From: Ricinus communis
Lineage: Eukaryota > Streptophyta > Magnoliopsida > Malpighiales > Euphorbiaceae
Assembly (NCBI RefSeq): GCF_019578655.1
Contig: NC_063259.1
Location: 17,450,489 to 17,514,488, forward strand
Length of the DNA: 64,000 nt
Direction of reading: 5' to 3'
Below, in pieces: positions 54,832 through 64,000 of the stretch. Every line of letters starts with the position of its first letter. Position 1 is the stretch's first letter. The translations under genes were made by a program, and so were the position numbers. The notes below the pieces were generated by a model. That model did no database searches and was not told the DNA's origin. It worked only from the letters and a program-made list of their open reading frames with translations.

Positions 54832-57800
54832 TTAAGCTAAGGTGCTTCCATCTATCATTCCTAGTTCTCTTTTTATAAAATTCATCCTCTCCTTATTTAG
54901 GAATTTAGTGAAAATATTGGCTAGTTATTGTTTGTATCGAGATATTTTAGTACTACACTACCATTTTGAACATGATCTCTCAAAAAAGGGTGTCTAATAT
55001 CTATGTGCTTACTCCTAAATTGTTGAGTAGGGTTCTTAGAAAGGTTTATAGCACTGGTGTTATGACATTTGATAGGAATGTGATCAACCTCTCTCCCACT
55101 ATCTCTTAATGATTGCCTCACTCATAGGATTTGAGCACAACAACAACTCGCCGCCATATATTCGGCTTCCGCATTAGAGAGAGCAACCAAGACTTGTTTC
55201 TTACTAAATCAAGACACTAAGCATTCACCTAGAAAATGGCAAGTTCCGGAGGTGCTCTTTCTATCTAATAGACTACCGACATAATTAGCATCCAAATAAC
55301 CTATTATATCAAAGGGAGTTTCTCTGGGATACCAAAGTCCTGAGTTCAAGGTTCCACATAAATACTTCAAAATTCTTTTGACAGTATTTAAATGAGAATT
55401 CTTTTAGACAAGATTGAAATCTAGCACAAAGGCAAATACTATATATAATATCGAGCCTAGAGGCGGTTAAATATAAACGTGAGCCAATCATACCTCTATA
55501 GATCTTTTCATTCACTCTCTTGGCCTTCTCATCCTTGTCTAATTTAGTTGTAACACTCATCAGGGTCTTGGCTACTTTTCAACCATCCATTTCAAGTTTC
55601 TTTAAGAGTTCTTGTACTTGGATTGGTTGATGAATATTTCATCTTTGCTTTGATTGATTTGAAGACTAAGGAAGAATTTAAGCTCTCCCATCATGCTCAT
55701 TTCAAATTCCCTAGTCATACACTTAGCAAAATCCTCACAAAGAAACTCATTAATAGCACCAAATACAATGTCATCAATATAAATTTGAACAATTAGAATA
55801 TCATATTGATGTTTCCTTACAAAACGAGTAGTATCAACCTCGCCCTTTTAAAAATCATTTTCAATTAAAAAGGAACTAAGTCTTTCATGCCAAGCTCTAG
55901 GAGCTTGCTTCAACCCATACAAAGCTTTATAAAGTCTAAGAACATGTTTAGGAAACTTATGATTTTCAAAACCGGGAGGTTGGTCAACAGAGACTTCCTC
56001 CTCAATTGAACCATTTAAAAAAAGGTACTTTCACATCCATTTGAAATAACTTAAAATTCACGTGACATGCATATGCTAAAAGCATCCTAATAGCTTATAA
56101 TTCAGCAACCGGAGCAAAGTTCTTGTCATAATCAATGCCTTCCTTTTGGTTGTAACCTTTTGCAACCAATTTAGCTTTGTTCCTAGTGATAGAGCCTTGC
56201 TCATCTAGCTTGTTTGTAAACATCCATTTACAACCTATGATTTGGTTATCCTTTGGTCTAGGAACAAGTTCCCACACTTTGTTTCTCTCAAATTGGTTGA
56301 GTTCATCTTGGATAGCAATCACGCAACTCTCATCTTTTAAAGTCTCATAAATGGTCCTTAAACCATAGGCCAGATTATTTAAAGCTACTAACCAGTACTT
56401 ACACCTTTTGATAGGTCTCCAATGATTTGAGTGGGAGGATGATCCTTTTTGAAGTTCCAAGCTTTTGGAAGGTCTTGAGAGCTTTCCATCTCTTGGGAGT
56501 CTTGAGTAGCATCTTGATTGTGTTGATCTTCTTGAGCTTCCTCTATAGGTTCGTCTACTCATTTTGTAGGGTCATCAACATTCACTTTGAGTTCCTCAAA
56601 TGCACCTACAAGATCATTGAAACAAACACCTTTCCTAAGGTTAAGCTTGTTTGATTCATCAAATACAAAATTCATAGACTCTTCAACTACTAAAGTACAT
56701 TTGTTAAGACTCTATAAACTTTGCTTGAGGTGGAATAGCCTAGGAAAACTCCTATATCGGTTTTGACATCAAATTTTTCAAGGTTGTCCTTGGTATTTAA
56801 AATGTAGCATTTGCAACCAAAAACTCTAAAATATGAGACATTAGGTTTTCTTACTTTCCAAAGCTCATAAGATGTTTTGTTTAGTAAAGGTCTCTAAAAA
56901 CTCTATTAGCAACATAACAGCTAGTGTTAATGGCTTCGGCCTAAAAGTATGAAGGAAGTTTATACTCATTGAGCATTATCCTAGCTATTTCCACTAGAGT
57001 TATATTTTTTCTTTCCACAACTCCATTTTATTTGAGAGTTCTAGGAGATGAACAATTATGAGAAATTCCAAATTCCTTTCAAGGGTTTTCAAATTGATCA
57101 TTTTCAAATGCTTTTCCATGATCACTTCTTATAGAGGAAATCAAATATCCTTTTTCATTTTGAACATGTTTTGCAAAAGATTTGAAAACATTGAAAACCT
57201 CATTCCCACGAGTAAGGAAGTTAACCCAAGTGAATCTAGAGTAATCATCAACAATTACAAATGCATATGACTTTCCACCCAAGCTAGCTACCCTAGTAAG
57301 TCCAAACAAAATCTATATGTAATAGTTGAGGTGGTCTAGAAGTAACTTACAATAGTCTTGAATTTAAAGAATGATAGATGTTGTTTTCCCATTTTGACAT
57401 GTTTTGCAAGGCTTATCTTCGATGAACTTCACTTTGAAAAGTCCATTAACTAGCTCCTTATTGACTAACTTGTGTAGAAGCTCCATGTTTGTATGTCCTA
57501 GTCTTCTATGTCATAGCCAAGATTATCACTAATATACACAAGACACTTGAAGGATTGATTAGCAACTTTGTGTAGGTCAATTGTGTAGGTGTTGCCACTT
57601 CTTTCTCCTTTGAAGATCACTTTGTCATCCACTAGGGAATTGACAAGACATCCATTGGAGTCAAAAGTGACTTTGTTCCCTTTATCATAAAATTGACTTA
57701 CACTCAATAGATTAAATTTCAAACAATCAACTAGGAAAACATCATCAATGAAAGATTTACCATCCTTACAAATGGAGCCGATTCTAATAACCTTACCCTT

Positions 57801-57930
57801 GACATCATTTCCAAAAGTTACTTTGCCTTCTTTATATTCCTTGACATTTAAGAAGAGGCTCTTGTCTCCCATCATGTGCCTTCAACATCCACTATTAATA
57901 TGCCAAAGATTTGTACTTATGGATTTAATA
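54832..57930 (-). pseudogene. Second SIRE-like pol: protease, integrase, RT, RNase H
   Basis: From right to left: protease motif INSGC with a stop right after it, so the catalytic Asp is Asn; VFLVDCLKFNLLSVSQ (57498-57875); integrase core with SYAFVIVDDYSRFTWVNFLT (57079-57309); RT start MQDELNQFERNKVWEL-like (within 56095-56562, IQDELNQFERNKVWELVPRP); RT active site YIDD at 55771-55782; RNase H pieces at 55309-55560 and 54921-55121 (CHNTSAINLSKNP, HIDIRHPFLRDHV). It ends in GSTLA with TAA at 54832-54834. The frames are broken many times. Confidence 0.85.
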
Positions 57931-58838
57931 CACACCTACAAAAAGGACTCAATTTTACTTGATTTTAGGTATCCAAACAAGTTTGGGTCCTTTGGGGTTC
58001 GCATTGAAAATTTCATTCATGAAAAGATGCATTTTCCTTATTTTGCAATTCACATTAATATGTCCAATTCTAATGCAATAGTGGCAAGTAACTTTAAAGT
58101 TCTTAATAGAATTTGAATTGGTCCTCTTGGCCACTTTTGTTTGAGGCTTGCACCTCATATGATTGCCTTCACACATGCATGAATAAGGTTTACCAACGTT
58201 TGTGTGTTCTTATACATGAATGCGCGCTTTGTTCCTTTTGGCTCAACCTTTGGAATATGTGTACTTTTTTCTTTCTTTTGAATGGGAGGTCTAGTGTGTA
58301 TTACTCTTTAAAATTCTAGTTGAGTTCCTTTCAAATACTTGTGGTTGTATGGCTTTGATAAAGATCGTGTTGTGAAATGAGGATGATGAAGCTCCTTTGA
58401 ACCCAAGTCCATGTCTCACAAGGAGAGGTCTTTGAGACACAACTAGTGTGTCAAGAGACTATGTCCCTTTATGAAATTTTGAAATTGAGTTTCTAAGCTC
58501 TTCAATTTCATTTTTAAAGAATTGTTCTCTTTAAAAAGCTTTTCTTTTGAAACATCATCCAATGACTTCCTTAAGTCATCATCGCAGGTTTTTAAGGAGG
58601 CAATTTTATTCTTTGAAATTTTAAGGTCTTCCTCCAAGCAAGAACATTTATTTTATAAGAATTTAGTTTTGAGAGCATGTTTTCTAAGAGCTCATCCTCA
58701 TCATCCAACAAATCATCACCAAATGAGTGAGAAGATGAATAAGAAGAAGAAGAATTGCATGAATGGAAGTCTTTCATATTTGCCATGAAGCAAAGATTAG
58801 CCTTCTCTTCTCTTTCACTTTCATTGTTTGTGGGCAAA
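57931..58838 (-). pseudogene. Second SIRE-like gag, C-terminal part
   Basis: It contains the zinc knuckle CHYCIRIGHINVNC (C-x2-C-x4-H-x4-C) near 58060-58100. Before it is a coiled-coil-like Lys/Glu/Leu-rich part (58443-58637) and an acidic/serine segment, SSSSYSSSHSFGDDLLDDED (58592-58837). The N-terminal half is cut off at 58838 by the junction with the Tat-type element. Confidence 0.75.
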
Positions 58839-58849
58839 GATGCATCACT

Positions 58850-59890
58850 CCATGCTCAGTTGGAGGCACGTGACTCAAGTCACTATATAGCTGGCATTCT
58901 CGGCATTTCCTTACTAGAACTATACATTCCTTTTCCATTGTTAACTAGTAATAACCTTGTTGCATGATCTTTCTGGTTAGTACTATGCCGCTCATATGAG
59001 GCCCGCATACTCCTTTGTGTACTTTCTCCATTACTACTTGAGCTTCTGCTTTAGTTACACATCAAAGTTGTATACCTTATGCCATTCTTCTATACAGGAC
59101 TCCCTCGTGGCTGATGTAGTTTCTAACTTGAATCTGCAACGCATACATTTCCTTAGTTGTCACTTTTTTCCAAATACTCCCTACTTTCTATATACTTCTT
59201 CAGATTGTAGAACCATAGCTTCTCTTCTGGTCCCATCCCAACTTGCATTATTTGATCCTCTTGATAACAAGGCACGCCTAATTTTCACCATCACCAAAGG
59301 CTTTATTGAAAGCTGTAAGGGATTAACCCATATAGACGATAGAGTAGCTAACACATCCACCATTTGATTCTCGTCCTAAGGCAAGTGTATAAAGGAACAC
59401 TTGGAGAAGTTCCACATTAAAGTCCTAAGATAGTTGATATACGGCTTCAACCTCTCTTCTTTTCTTTTCCATTCCTCGAGGGCTTATTGAATTACCAGTA
59501 TGGAATCTCCGTAGACTATCAAATGCTTAGCTCCTGCTACCATGGCCGTTTCAAATCCAAATAAACATGTTTTTTACTCTGCCATGTTATTAGTCACATT
59601 AAAATGCAATCTCTTGGCCATTAGTAGCATCTCCCCTTTTGATGTGATTAGAGCTAATCCTAAACCTGTACTAATTGCGTTCATGGCTCCATCAAAGTAC
59701 ATCTTCCTTTCCTGGATCTCCATGCCTTTATATTCTCATAAGAAAATTCTAGATCCCAAGGATTGTCTCCAATTCTGTTCTAGGCTAGAAACTCACCTAC
59801 AACCTTACCTTTGACTACCTTCTTAGTGATGTACTCAATGTCGAATTCTGTTAGGAGCACCAACCATCTAGCCAGTTTTCATGTAAGAGA
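58850..59890 (-). pseudogene. Tat-type second (archaeal-type) RNase H and integrase zinc domain
   Basis: The RNase H-like part (about 59340-59720) shows FDGAMNAISTGLGLALI-type and RLHFNVTNNMAE segments and ends in a GAKHLIVYGDS-LVIQ stretch, matching the additional RNase H typical of Tat elements. Downstream, RMAxGIQL, HKGVCGPHMSG, LTRKIMQQGYY and CRECQLYSD (58850-59120) give the HHCC zinc finger of integrase. The DDE core is missing. Stops interrupt both. Confidence 0.7.
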
Positions 59891-61690
59891 TGGAGTCTTA
59901 AATAAGTACTTTATAGGGTCTATTTTAAAAATTGCTTGCACCTTATAAGACTAAAAGTAGTGCCTCAACTTTCTTGTAGCTCATATCATTGCTAGACAAG
60001 TCTTTTCCACGAGATTATACTTCTATTAGGCAGCAACTTCTTACTAAGGTAATAGACCATATGCTCTACGTCATTAGGCCCGCATTGCACTACCATTGCC
60101 CCCACAGCTTCCTCCTCCAATGCCAAGTAAAGGATCAGCGGCTTGCCATCCTTTGGCGGCTTTAGTACCGGTGGCTTTATCAAATACTCCTTGATTCTGT
60201 CGAAGGCCTTCTGACAATGTTCATCCTACACAACGGGCTGATGTTTCCTTAAAAGTTTAAAGATAGGATCACAGACCATTGTGAGCTTTGAAATGAACCT
60301 ACTGATGTATTACAAGCGTTCCATAAAATCCTTGACTTCTTTCTTCGTCTTTAGTGCTGGCATTTCTTGAATGGCTTTGACCTTGTCTGGATCGATCTCA
60401 ATACTCCACTGACTCACTATATGCCCTAACAGCTTCCCTGATGTAACTCCGAACACACTCTGTTTCGGGTTGTGTCTCAAGTTATACCTTTCCACTCGTC
60501 CTAAAAACTTATCAAGAGCCTAAAAGTGCCCTTCCTTTGTTTCAGACTTTACCATCATATCATCAACATACACCTCCACCTCCTTGTGCATCATGTCATG
60601 AAACAAGGTAGTGGCTGCTCTTTGATAAGTTGCCCCCACGTTCTTTAGTCTAAAAGGTATAACCTTGTAGTAGTATGTCCCCCATTCGGTGATGAGCGAC
60701 ATCTTTAGCTTGTCTACTCTTGCCATCATGATCTGATTGTACCTAGAGAACCCACATGTAAATAAGTACATTGCATTCAAAGCAGCACTATCGGCTATCA
60801 CATCTATGTGAGGAAGAGGAAAGTCATCCTTTGGCATGCTTTGTTCAAGTCCCTATAATCCATACACATCTGAACCTTACCATCCTTCTTTGGGACTAGA
60901 ATTATGTTAGCCAACCATTCGGGGTAGTCAACCATATCGAGGAAATTGGCCTTAACCTGCTTAGCGACCTCCTCTTATATTTCTTCTGTCCATTTCGGCC
61001 TTAGTCTTCTCATATTTTGCTTGACCGGCTTGATGTGCAGATGAGTTGGGATATAGTGCTCTGCTATTTTCCTGTGTAGACCTGGCATGTCATCGTAGGA
61101 CCAAGCAAATACCATTTTTATTTTTTCTATTATTTTCTCAAATTCTCTCTTCCCTTCAAGAGTTATATCATGAGCTATCAGAACATTTTATGGATTTGCA
61201 TATGTGCTTAAATTAAATGAATCAACTTATATGGAATTGATGTCAAACTTATCAAAATGCACACTACCATCTGGAAAAACATCACACAAGTAAGCAAAGT
61301 CATTCATATCATTGATCTTAAAGAGAAAAGAAACATCATCCTCATAAATGTCGGAAGTTATTACACCATCGTAAAATACATCAATGATATATTCTCAACA
61401 AGAGAAGCTAGTACCTCTTGGCTTATCTTCTCTGGCTGAGCGGCATGCTCTTCTAGCTTGGCGATGACCTTATATTGGACTTTCTTGATACTCAACTCGA
61501 CCATCCTGTCAATAATTACGTTTATAAAAATCTCAAACCCTATTACCTCAGTCCCAGCTACATTAATAGAATCGGGCTCCCCAAAGTAGGGCTTGTACTC
61601 CTAGACGAACACGTCTTTTAGAGTCTTGTCCTTTGGTTTGCCCTCGTCTTCTTCCTCAGAATATCCCAAAACTCGCCAAGTCTTCTAACC
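59891..61690 (-). pseudogene. Tat-type reverse transcriptase and RNase H
   Basis: RT start YPEWLANIILVPKKDGKVQM near 60880-60940. The palm part (60520-60837) runs FSRYNQIMMA, then FRLKNVGATYQRAATTLFHD and VYVDDMMVKS (YVDD at 60559-60570). The 60310-60495 frame follows with LGHIVSQWSIEIDPDKVKAI. RNase H is at 59992-60183 (LYLALEEEAVGAMVVQ, VYYLSKKLLPN). A linker without a recognised domain spans 61000-61690. Broken by frameshifts. Confidence 0.8.
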
Positions 61691-61729
61691 TTTGGAGTTT
61701 GGCAACTCCACAACACCCTACTGATTCTT

Positions 61730-62413
61730 TCACAACCCCATTCTAGGCATGAAGTTCATTTTCTTGAACATGCTTGCTACTTTAGATCCATGTAGTCCTC
61801 GTAAAGAATAGCCACTAAATCCAGTAGGGGCATCCACCTCTTTGACAACTTCTTGGATTGCCGAGGCAACCTTACCACCTTCAATGTTGATAGTAACAAT
61901 CTCACCTTCATGAGGGAATTTTACCTTCTGATGTATTATGGAAGGGACTCCTCCTAGGGCATGGAACCATGGCCTTCCTAATAACAGTGCACAAGTTATC
62001 GAGATGTCTAGGATAGTGAACTCCACCCAGGATTCAATAGGACCCGTCTTCACCAGTGATGAAAACGTAACTTCTACATCTCTTTTGGTCTCGTCATAGG
62101 CCCTTATAACCATGTCTGATGGTTTCAGGTTCTTCGCAGTCATCCCTAGTTTAGAGAGTATGCGAGAAGGAAACATATTGATAGCTAACCCGTCATCAAC
62201 CATCACAAATGGGGTTCTCCTCCCTTTTACTTCTATTGCTATGTAGAGGGCCTTATTGTGGTCTCTTCCCGGTAGGTCTTCATCTGATAAGGTGATCATC
62301 CCGATGATCTTTTCAGTTACTGTTATGATCATCTCCTCAAGGGTAGCTGTTGTGCTAACACTTATACCAAATAAGGCTTGGATTAGAGCCTTTCTATGGT
62401 TCGATGAATGCAT
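61730..62413 (-). CDS. Tat-type aspartic protease region
   Basis: A single open frame of 227 codons, the best-kept protein of this element. Residues ~68-80 (FVMVDDGLAINMF) hold the aspartic protease motif in the Tat style, VDxGxAxN, in which the usual Ser after Gly is Leu. Further on are MVIRAYDETKRDVEV and LLLGRPWFHALGGVPS (near residues 140-160), a signature of Tat proteases. It would process the polyprotein. It is part of gag-pol and not an independent gene, so the first Met is arbitrary. Confidence 0.75.
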   Translation of the reverse strand: MHSSNHRKALIQALFGISVSTTATLEEMIITVTEKIIGMITLSDEDLPGRDHNKALYIAIEVKGRRTPFVMVDDGLAINMFPSRILSKLGMTAKNLKPSDMVIRAYDETKRDVEVTFSSLVKTGPIESWVEFTILDISITCALLLGRPWFHALGGVPSIIHQKVKFPHEGEIVTINIEGGKVASAIQEVVKEVDAPTGFSGYSLRGLHGSKVASMFKKMNFMPRMGL

Positions 62414-64000
62414 CAGTAGTTCCTAGACATCAGTTGTCTTTTTCTTTTTCCTCCATCATTCTAGCAATAAAACATTCCCATTTTTAGGTGCTCACTTTTC
62501 TTGCTTCTGCTCTTGTACCCCGGCTTCTTTACCCTTATCCTCTAGCTTAGTCTCGGAATCACTATCGGCCTAGATGTCCTTAGCCTCGGTGTCTTGAACT
62601 TCACTCTCATCCTCGGAACTATACCAGATGTCAATAGCCATGACCAACTTCTTTTACCCTTCTTTCCAGACCTCTAGGAGACAAGGCTCATAAGCGGCTT
62701 GATTGTCATATGATCCCTAACAACTTGGCACAATATTCTCAATTTGAATATTAGCTAATGGTGGCCTCGAATATCGAACCTTAAGGTCATTTTTGCCCAA
62801 GGGCTACCCAAGCAAGTCTTCACAGTCATAATAAGAAAGTTGCTCAACCTCCCATTCTCTAGAGTCGATTTAGTCTTAAATCTCGTGCTTGAGACGGTTG
62901 CACTGGTTCGTAAACATGCCCGAAAGCCTGAAGATAGTCACAATATTGACCATTGTGAGGCTTAGGATTGCTTTTCGGTGATTGGGGCTTAAGCCGCTTG
63001 CTCTATTTTAAGTGTCGAAACACCATGGATAATGGTGCCCCCAGCTCGATGAAGGTTCTTTATGAGCTATCTGGCTCAGTTTCTAGCTTAATTTGAGATA
63101 GGTCTTTGAAGGAGTTCATGATCTCTTCTTCACTCAAATTAGGATTGATCATGGACACTTTGTTCAGGTGTGGTGTGTTGTTGTGGTCTGGTAACGGGTA
63201 TTTTCTAGTATTGGGTTGGTCAAGGTCAGTTAGCTTTCCCGCATCGATTAGGTCCTGGATTTTGTATTTCAGCCGGATGCAATTATTAGTATGGTGGTCA
63301 GGTGCTTGGTGGAATTTATAGTAGGTTTGGGTTTGTATCTAGGTTCGTTTATCTTTGTGGGTTCTTCAAGGTAGTAGGTTGGAGCATGCCATTCTAAGCC
63401 AATCTCTCAAAAAATTTAGAGAGAGGTTGCTTGAAATTGGAGAACTTCCTCGGTTGTTGCACAACATTCACATCTAGGGTCTTGCTCCTTCTAGCTTGGT
63501 AGTTTACCCTTTCACCAGTTCTCACAGTCTTTTTTTTATCATTTCTATCTCCTCGACTTGTAGCCCGTCATCATATAGATCCATGAAAGTTTCAGAGTTC
63601 ATCATCTGCAACATTTCAACCCATTCAGGAAGGACATCTTAGACCACCATATGAACTTGGTCATTTTCAGAGGGCTTGTTCTTCATAAGACCAGCCTTAT
63701 TCCTCCATCTAGTTAGGAAATCAAAGGACTCATTTGGCTTTTGCTTAGCGGATTCGAGATACCTGATCGGCATTTCCAAATTAGTATTGTAGTCATATTG
63801 CTTAACAAAGGAATTGCACAAATTGCACCATTCAGCTTTAGCGAATTGTTCTAGACCGTGGTACCAGTTGACAGCGGGTCCTTCAAGTGATAGCATAAAC
63901 AGCTTGACAATCTAGGTCCTACTCAGTTGAGTAGTTCCCATGATGGTTACAAACTGCTTCAGATGAACCTTCGAGTCACCAGTCCCGTTGAACTTGTTCA
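62414..64000 (-). pseudogene. Tat-type gag
   Basis: A retrotransposon gag domain piece at 63639-63896 (GPAVNWYHGLEQFAKAEWC, FVKQYDYNT, PNESFDFLTRWRNKAG). Near 63150-63330 is a FHQAPDHHTNNC stretch then KYKIQDLIDAGKL, the Tat gag zinc-like motif with its first Cys replaced by Tyr. From 62414 to about 63100 only broken acidic/Lys-rich linker is seen. The N-terminus is beyond the window edge. Confidence 0.7.

Larger units (their letters stand above)
51402..58838 (-). mobile_element. Second SIRE-like copia element, 5' end missing
   Basis: Minus strand: 3' LTR 51402-52642, polypurine tract, 3' untranslated part, ORF3 (53121-54259), internal promoter region, pol (54832-57930) and part of gag (57931-58838). 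The 5' gag, PBS and 5' LTR are absent: at about 58839 the sequence switches to a Tat-type gypsy integrase. The region matches the plus-strand copy at 3820-19579 piece by piece. Confidence 0.85.
58839..64000 (-). mobile_element. Tat/Ogre-type Ty3/gypsy element, incomplete
   Basis: Minus-strand gag, protease, RT, RNase H, a second RNase H and the zinc part of integrase, in that order. The integrase core and 3' LTR are lost at 58839, and the 5' end lies beyond the window. The extra RNase H between RNase H and integrase, and protein style (PEWLANIILVPKKDG, VYVDDMMVKS, LLLGRPWFHA), place it in the Tat lineage. Stops and shifts throughout. Confidence 0.85.

Noticed and set aside
57748..58116. Plus-strand frame of 122 codons
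   Set aside because: Antisense to SIRE-like protease and gag zinc knuckle. The minus-strand reading shows clear domain motifs.
58996..59367. Plus-strand frame of 123 codons
   Set aside because: Antisense to the Tat integrase zinc and second RNase H region.

Overview
The window is plant nuclear DNA, most likely from an eudicot. It is AT-rich and consists almost entirely of nested, mostly broken LTR retrotransposons. The evidence is plant-type Ty1/copia and Ty3/gypsy proteins, TG...CA long terminal repeats, 5-bp target-site duplications (TSDs), and primer-binding sites (PBSs) matching plant tRNA-Asp and initiator tRNA-Met. I see no intact host gene, tRNA or rRNA gene, or CRISPR array. The species cannot be told from the sequence.

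Layout, left to right. 1-836: end of a gypsy-type LTR. 837-2338: unassigned AT-rich DNA. 2344-3819: a solo LTR of family B, with TSD agggt. 3820-19579: a SIRE-like copia element (plus strand), partly dimeric, with order 3' internal end, LTR, PBS, gag start. It is split by two family B insertions: B2 (minus, 6371-10612) and B1 (plus, 13728-18809). 19580-22781: unassigned DNA, then a broken gene-like stretch. 22782-28963: a family A element (minus) in the order LTR, internal, LTR, partial internal. 28964-36278: an Athila-type ORF1 remnant, split by a copia element (copia-1, minus, 30419-35501, TSD aagtc). 36284-42201: a complete family A element (plus, TSD caaga). 42207-51401: a decayed minus-strand intron-containing gene-like region, split by a second copia element (copia-2, 44218-49224) that lies between two copies of a ~480-bp direct duplication. 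51402-58838: a second SIRE-like element (minus), 5' truncated. 58839-64000: a Tat/Ogre-type gypsy element (minus) running off the window.

Families A and B are the most distinctive content. They are short (about 5-6 kb) elements with ~1.45-kb LTRs and a tRNA-Asp PBS. Their only protein is a gag-derived one that carries an Athila-like LRSG motif and lacks protease, RT, RNase H and integrase. I infer that they were non-autonomous and moved by an Athila-type partner.

Three sequence patterns are not explained by the standard annotation. (1) Families A and B carry a hairpin followed by AAGTGTGGGG twice: once as the 3' polypurine tract and once about 1.3-1.5 kb upstream. (2) LTRs of unrelated families carry clustered short CG-containing near-palindromes, in several cases ending just upstream of a TATA box. 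(3) Both SIRE-like copies repeat that array-plus-TATA arrangement inside the element, about 100 bp upstream of a third ORF with an acidic C-terminus, which suggests a separate internal promoter.
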